From the NCBI GenBank assembly GCA_002344565.1, contig DDTZ01000005.1, positions 1 through 5,088 on the forward strand: DNA of 5,088 bases. Direction: 5' to 3'. Positions within the stretch are counted from its first letter, which is position 1. Each line of letters starts with the position of its first letter. A program made the translations under genes and the position numbers. This document shows positions 1 to 5,088 of the stretch, one piece after another. The notes under the pieces were generated by a model. The model was not told where the DNA came from, did no database searches, and worked only from the letters and a program-made list of their open reading frames with translations. This stretch comes from Bdellovibrionaceae bacterium UBA2351. GTDB taxonomy: Bacteria > Bdellovibrionota > Bdellovibrionia > Bdellovibrionales > Bdellovibrionaceae.

Positions 1-860
1 GTGCCCCAGAGTCCGATGATAAGTTCTTTACCTTTATCAAAACCAAGCCACGTAATTCCATTTTTAATCTTGGCTACCGAAGCTTCCATGATCACTTCAA
101 AGTTCTGCAATTGAATGCGGTAAAATACGACAACACCCCAAACAAACCCAAATAACAAGGTTTGAACGGTCGATGCTCCACGAATAGATAACTCAAAACC
201 AACACTCAAGATGGGACCAAGTAAAAGCGACCAACCTAAATCACCAAACAAGTGAGAACGAAAGGATTGACGCTGTCTAAGTACCGCCCAGAAAATAATG
301 ACGGTCGCACACCCCATCGCAAGCAATGTAATAGGAAATGCTACGACAATCGGAATCCCCAGTATAACCGAGGCTGCGAAGAATATGTATGAAAATTGTT
401 TTACTTTAAATGCACTTACCCAGCCCAAGCTAACTGGTTTGGTCGCCGTTTTTTTTAAAATTCGATCAAGGCCGATCATGTGATCGATGTAATCCGCACG
501 TAAATTCACTGCTAAAAATAAAAATGTAACCGACAGCCAAGATAGTAACAAAGTAACAGCATCGACTTCATAGGAATGTAACCAAGATGTGGTCACAACG
601 TAAAAAATAGGGAAAAAGAAATACAAAAATTTGTTTAGTTTTAACAGGGGAACAATCTTTTGTTTCCACGTGATCGCAGAAAACTCAGAAATTTCCTTTA
701 GTTCAAAGGTAACCATCTCGAGTTCAGTATTTATGTTTTGAGACTCCACAGGAACCGCACGAAAGTTAGTGGCGCGGTTTTCCAAATACTTATGAAACTC
801 CGGCGAATCCTTTTTAACAGTAACAAACTTATCAGTTTTTTCAGTGCCGACTTTGTCCAA
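1..860 (-). CDS. UbiA/MenA-type membrane prenyltransferase, 3' end cut by window edge
   Basis: I translated this frame by hand; it is open from a TTG at 860-858 to the left edge (286 codons, no stop). The protein is a polytopic membrane protein with hydrophobic segments at about residues 77-95, 103-120, 156-175, 177-195, 203-224 and 232-250. The first Asp-rich motif of the UbiA superfamily is clear: N119-LRA-D123-YI-D126, then G130 and D132, the same spacing as in MenA (NxxxDxxDxxxGxD). A GDLGWSLLLGP segment at 206-216 resembles the MenA segment after the fourth helix. The second metal motif is diverged: N253, E255 and E259, then KNGITWLGFDKG. About 100 more residues (last helices) should lie off the window. 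The family transfers a polyprenyl chain to an aromatic acceptor; MenA uses 1,4-dihydroxy-2-naphthoate. The gene lies 2 bases after the polyprenyl synthase, so the two are surely co-transcribed. The roughly 70-residue hydrophilic N-terminus is unusual; ATG 716-714 or GTG 749-747 are alternative starts without a good ribosome site. The family is fairly sure; the MenA assignment is likely but not proven. Confidence 0.82.
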   Translation of the reverse strand, partial: MDKVGTEKTDKFVTVKKDSPEFHKYLENRATNFRAVPVESQNINTELEMVTFELKEISEFSAITWKQKIVPLLKLNKFLYFFFPIFYVVTTSWLHSYEVDAVTLLLSWLSVTFLFLAVNLRADYIDHMIGLDRILKKTATKPVSLGWVSAFKVKQFSYIFFAASVILGIPIVVAFPITLLAMGCATVIIFWAVLRQRQSFRSHLFGDLGWSLLLGPILSVGFELSIRGASTVQTLLFGFVWGVVVFYRIQLQNFEVIMEASVAKIKNGITWLGFDKGKELIIGLWG

Positions 861-862
861 GT

Positions 863-1813
863 TTATTTCCTGCGCCAGTACAATAAATCAGGAAGCGGTT
901 TTAAGAATGTCACTAAACCTTGTTCCGACGGCTGTAATTGCTCTTTTAATTTTTCCAGCAAATGGAAGTACAATTGAATCTTCTGAGAATTGATATCATC
1001 GAACTCTTTTAGAAGGGCATCAAATACGGCTTCGCCGCCTAGGTTCAACTTGAACTCACCTAAGCTTTGGCTTTGTACGATTTTAGAAATTTCATCGCGC
1101 GAACGACCACGGCAAACAAATGTACCGAATGAGTTTAGATACTTAGATTTTAAATCACCAAGAATCGCTTTGTTTTCAGCGTTACGAACATCGTAATCTA
1201 GCAAATCGTCACTACGCTGAAACAGCTGTCCCAAGATAGATCCCATTTCCTCTAGCAAACCCACTACTGTTTTGTTTGGGTAACGACTAGCTACTAGTGG
1301 CGCCTTTAAACACCATTTGAATAACGATGATGTTTTCAGTTCATGAATGCGATCTAGTTGCTCCAACTGGATATAAAAATCACCCACAACTGAATCTTGT
1401 AACCACTCACCTTCTAACAGATCCGAAATCATTTCTGCCGTGTACTGAACTAGATCAATATTTCCAAAGCGAGATAGATTGACCATGACCCGCGCAAGTA
1501 GGTAGTCGCCAGCCAATACTGCATATTCTGGCGTATACTTCGTCCAAGCGGCTGGTTTTCCGCGACGCAAGTGAGATCGATCCACTAAATCGTCATGCAA
1601 CAACGAGGCGTTATGAATGAATTCAATTGTTTGCGCTAGTAGCTTTTGCGTCTCGACAGGAACCGATAGACTCTGAGATGTCCATTTTACCAGCTGTGAA
1701 CGAAAACCTTTTCCGCCCGAGAACAAATCATCATACAGCGAATTCAATTTCGGTAAGTACGCCGGGAAATCCTGGGCACTATAAATCTTTAAGTCTTGAG
1801 AGGCGAAAATCAA
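863..1813 (-). CDS. trans-polyprenyl diphosphate synthase (probably long-chain)
   Basis: This 316-residue protein has the usual length for an IspB/IspA/HepT-type isoprenyl diphosphate synthase, which condenses isopentenyl diphosphate onto an allylic diphosphate in the cytosol. In order it shows GGKGFRS (33-39, equivalent of GGKRLRP, keeping K35 and R38), the first Asp-rich motif HDDLVD (73-78) followed by RRGKP (83-87), the K160-T161 pair, and the second Asp-rich motif QRSDDLLDY (199-207). Residues 5 and 4 positions before the first Asp are small (A69, S70); in this family that generally goes with long-chain products, so a quinone tail is more likely than farnesyl diphosphate. The usual GKxTLP segment after the second motif is replaced by SKYLNSF at about 223-229. 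The start is TTG: an in-frame TAA lies a short way upstream, no ATG intervenes, and AGGAG stands 5 bases before the TTG. The next gene is a UbiA/MenA-type prenyltransferase, the natural consumer of the product. The family is sure; the chain length is inference. Confidence 0.93.
   Translation of the reverse strand: MIFASQDLKIYSAQDFPAYLPKLNSLYDDLFSGGKGFRSQLVKWTSQSLSVPVETQKLLAQTIEFIHNASLLHDDLVDRSHLRRGKPAAWTKYTPEYAVLAGDYLLARVMVNLSRFGNIDLVQYTAEMISDLLEGEWLQDSVVGDFYIQLEQLDRIHELKTSSLFKWCLKAPLVASRYPNKTVVGLLEEMGSILGQLFQRSDDLLDYDVRNAENKAILGDLKSKYLNSFGTFVCRGRSRDEISKIVQSQSLGEFKLNLGGEAVFDALLKEFDDINSQKIQLYFHLLEKLKEQLQPSEQGLVTFLKPLPDLLYWRRK
867..871 (-). promoter_or_regulatory. Shine-Dalgarno AGGAA deciding a TTG start for the prenyltransferase
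   Basis: On the minus strand AGGAA (871-867) lies 6 bases before TTG 860-858. It overlaps the last codons of the polyprenyl synthase, whose TAA stop is at 865-863. The spacing and the 2-base gap fit translational coupling. The downstream in-frame ATG at 716-714 has no comparable site. Confidence 0.6.
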
Positions 1814-1866
1814 GGCAGCTCCTAAAAAATATATGAGAAATTACGGATATATGGTATTTTACTATT
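1814..1866. promoter_or_regulatory. Divergent intergenic region, presumed promoters for both directions
   Basis: The 53 bases separate the minus-strand polyprenyl synthase from the plus-strand thioesterase and must serve both directions unless transcription comes from farther away. The stretch is very AT-rich. A minus-strand TAAAAT at 1861-1856 is one mismatch from TATAAT, with TTGATT 14 bases upstream (1881-1876), a sub-optimal spacing. On the plus strand TATGGT (1850-1855) and TACTAT (1860-1865) are weak -10 candidates very close to the ATG at 1867. No clear -35 was found for the plus direction. The presence of promoters is inferred from gene layout; individual hexamers are weak. Confidence 0.4.
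1819..1823 (-). promoter_or_regulatory. Shine-Dalgarno AGGAG supporting the TTG start of the polyprenyl synthase
   Basis: AGGAG reads 1823-1819 on the minus strand, with a 5-base spacer (CTGCC) to TTG 1813-1811. It is the strongest ribosome site in the window and makes the TTG start convincing. Confidence 0.7.
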
Positions 1867-2307
1867 ATGCCACAAAATCAAGTTTTTAATTACGAGTCGC
1901 ACTTTCATTTTAATGACTGTGACCCAGCAGGTATCTTTTACTTTGGGAATGTGCCTAATTTGTGCCACAGAACCTATGAAACCTGGCTAAATACCCTTAA
2001 AAAGGACTGGGGATTTTGGTTTAATAACTCAGAATGGATTATTCCAATTAAAAACTGTACGGTAGACTACCTCAGTCCTATGCGTGCGGGTGAGGCGTTT
2101 TGCCTCCAATTGACTCTAAGCCAAATGTCAAACTCCAGCTTTACAACCCACTACCACGCGTTCCATCCACAAACGAAAGCTAGCTATTTTAAAGCTCAGA
2201 TCGTACATGTTTTTGTGGACAAGGCGTCGTTTAAAAAGTCATCGGTTCCAGCCCTGGTTCGCCCCCTGTTTGAAACATATCTAAAAGAAGGCTCTCATGA
2301 AAATTGA
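1867..2307 (+). CDS. 4-hydroxybenzoyl-CoA-type hotdog thioesterase; candidate DHNA-CoA hydrolase
   Basis: This 146-residue cytosolic protein has the length and motif of single-hotdog acyl-CoA thioesterases. The signature FNDCDPAGIFYFGN spans residues 15-28; D19 aligns with the catalytic Asp of Pseudomonas 4-hydroxybenzoyl-CoA thioesterase, whose motif is GDCDPAGI. Downstream, PIKNCTVDYLSPMRAGE (60-76) fits the strand where these enzymes carry a conserved substrate-pocket segment. The motif matches the 4-HBT branch better than YbgC, the Tol-Pal-linked branch. Neighbouring genes make and attach a polyprenyl chain, so hydrolysis of 1,4-dihydroxy-2-naphthoyl-CoA in menaquinone synthesis is the best guess (inference); an aromatic or fatty acyl-CoA substrate is possible. 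The ATG at 1867 leaves a sensible short N-terminus but has no recognisable Shine-Dalgarno, so a very short or leaderless mRNA is possible. The 3' end overlaps the next gene by 11 bases. Confidence 0.88.
   Translation: MPQNQVFNYESHFHFNDCDPAGIFYFGNVPNLCHRTYETWLNTLKKDWGFWFNNSEWIIPIKNCTVDYLSPMRAGEAFCLQLTLSQMSNSSFTTHYHAFHPQTKASYFKAQIVHVFVDKASFKKSSVPALVRPLFETYLKEGSHEN
2287..2291 (+). promoter_or_regulatory. Shine-Dalgarno GAAGG inside the thioesterase gene
   Basis: GAAGG lies 5 bases before ATG 2297, within the last codons of the thioesterase gene. It supports the overlapping start of the YkgJ-like protein and translation of both proteins from one message. Confidence 0.55.
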
Positions 2308-2746
2308 TGCGAAATTAATTGAAAACGGTCTTAAATTCCAATGCCAGGGTTCGGGCAAATGCTGCACCTCCCACGGCGAGTATGGCTTTGTATTTTTGAC
2401 TCTAGAGGACCGTCGCCGATTTGCAAAACATCTGAAAATTTCGACACGTAGTTTTACGACTAAATATTGCGAGTCTCGTAGCGGTGTTTGGCATTTAAAA
2501 GAAGATCCCAAAAACACGGATTGCATGTTTTTGAAAAACAAGCAGTGCTCTGTTTATGAAGCTCGCCCCATCCAGTGCCGTACATGGCCATTTTGGCCAG
2601 AGGTTTTAAATGCTAAGGCTTGGAAAAAGGACGTTGTTTCGTTTTGCCCAGGTATCGGTAAAGGACGCCTATATACCGTCGACGAAATCAAAACGATCGC
2701 CCAACAACAGAAAAAGTCTGAGGACGATCTAATCAAACATCTTTAA
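2297..2746 (+). CDS. YkgJ-family cysteine-cluster protein (putative Zn/Fe-chelating)
   Basis: This 149-residue protein has eight cysteines in the pattern of the YkgJ (CxxCxxCC-type) family: C16-x5-C22-C23 near the N-terminus, C58, C76-x7-C84, then VYEARPIQC (86-94) and FCPG with C117. The ending C..Y..RP..C followed by PFWP is the family's most recognisable part. Members are thought to bind zinc or an iron-sulfur cluster, and no reaction is established for most of them; I do not assign one. There is no signal peptide or membrane segment, so it should be cytosolic. It starts inside the end of the thioesterase gene (11-base overlap, own GAAGG site), so it is very likely co-transcribed and possibly coupled. 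Its stop lies one base from the stop of the convergent YkuD gene. The family assignment is good; the role is unknown. Confidence 0.85.
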   Translation: MKIDAKLIENGLKFQCQGSGKCCTSHGEYGFVFLTLEDRRRFAKHLKISTRSFTTKYCESRSGVWHLKEDPKNTDCMFLKNKQCSVYEARPIQCRTWPFWPEVLNAKAWKKDVVSFCPGIGKGRLYTVDEIKTIAQQQKKSEDDLIKHL

Positions 2747-2747
2747 G

Positions 2748-3923
2748 CTAGTTACTAGTATCTGGCGTTTCTATCGGCACTAAAACGTACGAAGAGTTTT
2801 GAGTCAGCGCATACGCTGGCAGTGTATGCAAAGGATAACCGGCGACCGTCAATGGGGTCACCTGTGGATGTTCATAGTTCACAAAGCGACCTTCATCAAT
2901 CAAGAATACGCCTTTGAAGTGTTTGCGCTTAATCTGATAGGTATTTCCAGTTTGTCCCAATCCGGCACCCAATCCAAATAACGTGGCCGAGTATGGCATA
3001 CCCGTTGGATAACGGTCGACTTCAAAACGGCCTTCTTCTAGTACATCAGAATAAATATAATTCTTTTTTAACTGAATACTACGATCGATACTGACACTGC
3101 TTTTCTGAGCATCTTTATTGGTCAAAACCCAATCCCAAAACGTTTTTTGATTTTTGTAGGCCTGATACCGAACTAAATTTTGATCAGCAAAACCTTCAAG
3201 AGCATAGACTCGCAAAACATCTGTTCCCAAATCGGCTAGATGGCGGATGTAAGCAATGGCCTGGTTTTCAACGCGGGTAGCACCTTCGGCCATTGGATCG
3301 TCGATAAAACTTACAAATGGGTTTCTAAAGTGTTTTAGAAAATTATCTTTGTCAGAGGCCCAACCATAGGTACCGTGAATAACCTGCTCACCCGCGTTTG
3401 GCCCCAGTTGCGCCGTAAACCAACCATAAGCACCCGAATATAAGTTATTCCACCATACGTCAGCATTCGAACCCTTAGGAACAACAGGATATCCATTTTT
3501 AAACCATGCCGGGTACTTACCATTTCCGTCTTCAAAGAACTTAGTCCGCTTGGCAATTTTAAAATGGCCTAAACGAGTCGCAAATATTTTGGGATCTTTT
3601 TGATTACTTGTGCTTTGGCCAACTATCATGTCGGCTTCAAAAATCAATTCATGCGCGCATAATATGGCTTCTGTGCAGCGTCTATAAACACGTAATTTTT
3701 CTGTCGCGATATTCTGAACAATAAAAACTGGTGATGCCGTTTCTTGATTCCAAACATCTTTCTTGGTTACAGCGGTAGCTGCTTTAGATTTCACAGCTGG
3801 CTTTGCTACTGGTTTGGGCTTAACTACTTTCTTTTTTTCAGCTCCCGATACAGTAATGGCTTGAGCCATTGAGGTGTTGGAAAACAAGCTGATACTTAGA
3901 AGAAAAAGGATGAGTGTATTCAT
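2748..3923 (-). CDS. Exported YkuD-fold (L,D-transpeptidase-like) protein lacking the catalytic Cys
   Basis: From ATG 3923-3921 the protein has 391 residues. A signal peptide at 1-22 ends AQA, a good signal peptidase I site. A Lys/Pro/Ala-rich linker (about 29-55) follows, then a YkuD-like domain (about 63-242) with VFIVQNIATEKLRVYRR, YPAWF and the IHGTYG motif (H183, G184, T185). Active L,D-transpeptidases, which cross-link periplasmic peptidoglycan or attach lipoproteins, then carry S-H-G-C-x-R; here the aligned segment is A212-E213-G214-A215-T216-R217, followed by VEN and LGTDV, as expected after the motif. The codon for residue 215 is GCT. The only cysteines are C83 and C89. The C-terminal roughly 150 residues form an unrecognised extension (RYPTGMPY, HFKGVFLI, VAGYPLHTLP). 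A TTG at 3971-3969 would add 16 residues, including a basic KRIK n-region, but has no ribosome site and lies upstream of a candidate -10 box. The fold is fairly sure; a transpeptidase activity is doubtful. Confidence 0.83.
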   Translation of the reverse strand: MNTLILFLLSISLFSNTSMAQAITVSGAEKKKVVKPKPVAKPAVKSKAATAVTKKDVWNQETASPVFIVQNIATEKLRVYRRCTEAILCAHELIFEADMIVGQSTSNQKDPKIFATRLGHFKIAKRTKFFEDGNGKYPAWFKNGYPVVPKGSNADVWWNNLYSGAYGWFTAQLGPNAGEQVIHGTYGWASDKDNFLKHFRNPFVSFIDDPMAEGATRVENQAIAYIRHLADLGTDVLRVYALEGFADQNLVRYQAYKNQKTFWDWVLTNKDAQKSSVSIDRSIQLKKNYIYSDVLEEGRFEVDRYPTGMPYSATLFGLGAGLGQTGNTYQIKRKHFKGVFLIDEGRFVNYEHPQVTPLTVAGYPLHTLPAYALTQNSSYVLVPIETPDTSN

Positions 3924-4006
3924 AGAACCCGATATCGCTTTTATTCTTTTTATAGGCAAAGAAATTAACAAAATCGGGTACTTAAATGTAAATTCTACTC
4001 TAAGAA
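3924..4006 (-). promoter_or_regulatory. Gap between alaS and the YkuD gene with a candidate -10 box
   Basis: These 83 bases between the alaS stop and the YkuD ATG are AT-rich. On the minus strand TATAAA at 3954-3949 is one mismatch from the -10 consensus and would start transcription roughly 15-20 bases before the ATG. No convincing -35 is present at 16-18 bases, and no GC-rich hairpin with a T-tract follows alaS. The gene may therefore have its own promoter, be read through from alaS, or both. Confidence 0.3.
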
Positions 4007-5088
4007 CTAGAACTGAGTTTTTAATAACCCACTAAGCTCGTCAAGTTTAGGTTCTTGAGACATTGATCCTTGAGCAAAATCTGGACGTCCCCCGCCCTTT
4101 CCACCGTATTTTTGCGCAAGGAATTTAACAACATCGCCGGCCTTTACTTGGCTGACCATTTCTTTAGATACCGATACGATCATTGGGTACGAATTTTCTT
4201 CTTTACCAATTACGACTACGATACCACTTTGAAGTTTGTTTTTAATCTTGTCTGCAATTTCAGACAACGCATCACGATCATCAATTGCAATCATTTGCGC
4301 TACGAATGGAATATTTTTTCCAGTCTTCTGTGCTGCCGAAACAGCCCCGTCGATATCGACTTGGCCTGATTTCAACTTGCGAATTTGTTTTTCAAGTTCT
4401 TTGATTTCGTTTTTCTTACCTTCAATCCAATTTGGCAATTCGAACTGAGTACTCGCTAAATACGAATCCCATTTTTCAAATACTGAAGCCGATGCTTTTG
4501 CCATCTGGGCTTCTTTTTGAATTTTATTTAAGTAATCTAATGCATTTTTATTTGTAAGGGCTTCGATACGGCGAACACCGCTGCTGACACCGGTTTCGGA
4601 AACAATTTTAAATAACCGAATTTCTGATGTGTTATTTACGTGAGTTCCCCCGCAAAGTTCTGTCGAAAATTCGCCCATTTTTAAAACGCGCACTTCATCG
4701 CCGTATTTTTCACCAAACAATGCCAACGCACCGAATTCCAATGCTTTCTTGTGGCTCATATTATGAGTCGATACCGCCTCACCGCGATAGATTTGTTCGT
4801 TCACCATGTCTTCAATTTTAGCGATCTCTTCTGGAGTCAGTGGCCGATTGAATGTGAAGTCGAAACGTAATTTCTGCGCGTCCACTAATGACCCCGCTTG
4901 AGTCACACTTTCGCCCAACGTTTTTCTAAGCGCCGCGTGCATCAAGTGAGTCGCCGAGTGATTCGAGGCCGTTAGTTTACGAGCCCTATCGTCAACATTT
5001 GCTTTTAAGCTGGTGCCTATAGCTAGCGTGCCTTGATCCACTTGAACTTCGTGCATGAACATGTCGTTCATTTTAGTCGTGTTCGTTA
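4007..5088 (-). CDS. alaS: Alanyl-tRNA synthetase, C-terminal part (5' end cut by window edge)
   Basis: The frame is open to the right edge; codons T-N-T-T-K precede the first in-window ATG (5071-5069), which is internal and not the start. About 359 residues are visible of a protein usually near 870-880, covering the editing domain and the C-Ala domain but not the aminoacylation domain. Counting from that Met, the editing-site zinc ligands are present as HSATH (H38, H42) and CGGTH (C140, H144), with the conserved QAGSLV and LRFDF segments at 58-71. A charged helical stretch (about 218-236, KKNEIKELEKQIRKLK) is the usual coiled linker, and GGKGGGRPDFAQG (323-335) is the C-terminal DHHA1 glycine-rich signature. 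The enzyme charges tRNA-Ala with alanine and hydrolyses mischarged Ser- and Gly-tRNA-Ala. Nothing looks broken. The YkuD gene follows on the same strand. Confidence 0.97.
   Translation of the reverse strand, partial: TNTTKMNDMFMHEVQVDQGTLAIGTSLKANVDDRARKLTASNHSATHLMHAALRKTLGESVTQAGSLVDAQKLRFDFTFNRPLTPEEIAKIEDMVNEQIYRGEAVSTHNMSHKKALEFGALALFGEKYGDEVRVLKMGEFSTELCGGTHVNNTSEIRLFKIVSETGVSSGVRRIEALTNKNALDYLNKIQKEAQMAKASASVFEKWDSYLASTQFELPNWIEGKKNEIKELEKQIRKLKSGQVDIDGAVSAAQKTGKNIPFVAQMIAIDDRDALSEIADKIKNKLQSGIVVVIGKEENSYPMIVSVSKEMVSQVKAGDVVKFLAQKYGGKGGGRPDFAQGSMSQEPKLDELSGLLKTQF

Noticed and set aside
738..977. Plus-strand open frame of 79 codons over the prenyl gene junction
   Set aside because: It lies antisense to two well-supported genes, has no ribosome site or recognisable motif, and is best explained as a shadow.
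1867..2307. Thioesterase as YbgC of the Tol-Pal cluster
   Set aside because: The motif is DCDPAGI of the 4-HBT branch, and no tol or pal gene is adjacent.
2281..2541. Minus-strand open frame of 86 codons opposite the thioesterase/YkgJ overlap
   Set aside because: It is antisense to the conserved cysteine motifs of the YkgJ-like protein and resembles no family.
2748..2758. Perfect 11-base palindrome CTAGTTACTAG between the convergent stop codons
   Set aside because: Too short and AT-rich, with no T-tract, to act as a bidirectional terminator; a similar CTAG-rich run also occurs inside the polyprenyl synthase gene near 1286-1298, so chance is likely.
3924..3971. TTG at 3971 as the start of the YkuD protein
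   Set aside because: It gives a basic n-region, which favours it, but has no Shine-Dalgarno and lies upstream of the likeliest -10 box; ATG 3923 was preferred, with some doubt.
4007..5071. ATG 5071 as the true start of alaS
   Set aside because: Conserved AlaRS sequence continues upstream in frame to the window edge, and the aminoacylation domain would be missing.

Overview
The window is gene-dense bacterial chromosome, moderately AT-rich by eye, with six protein-coding genes and almost no spare DNA. No RNA gene, mobile element, CRISPR array or integration signal was seen. Three features suggest a Gram-negative bacterium, possibly a Bdellovibrio-like or other deltaproteobacterial lineage: an exported YkuD-fold (L,D-transpeptidase-like) protein, a probable menaquinone-type prenylation module, and confident TTG starts. 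The lineage is a weak inference, because no phylogenetic marker is present except the C-terminal part of alaS.

Left half (1-1813, minus strand): a two-gene unit reads right to left. A trans-polyprenyl diphosphate synthase (863-1813) is followed after 2 bases by a UbiA/MenA-type membrane prenyltransferase (1-860, running off the left edge). Both appear to start at TTG codons with good Shine-Dalgarno sequences. Together they would make an isoprenoid tail and attach it to a quinone head group. The prenyltransferase has features closer to MenA than to UbiA.

Middle (1867-2746, plus strand): diverging from that unit across 53 bases is a hotdog-fold acyl-CoA thioesterase of the 4-hydroxybenzoyl-CoA type. 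Its last 11 bases overlap a small eight-cysteine YkgJ-family protein. Next to prenyltransferase genes, the thioesterase is a plausible 1,4-dihydroxy-2-naphthoyl-CoA hydrolase (the MenI step). The four genes could then be a divergent quinone-biosynthesis locus; this is inference.

Right half (2748-5088, minus strand): the C-terminal part of alanyl-tRNA synthetase (4007-5088, entering from the right edge) is followed after an 83-base gap by an exported YkuD-domain protein (2748-3923), which converges on the ykgJ-like gene with one base between their stop codons. The YkuD protein is the most unusual item. The segment that aligns with the catalytic Ser-His-Gly-Cys-x-Arg motif reads Ala-Glu-Gly-Ala-Thr-Arg, and there is no cysteine anywhere downstream of residue 89, so it looks like a catalytically dead or repurposed transpeptidase fold.
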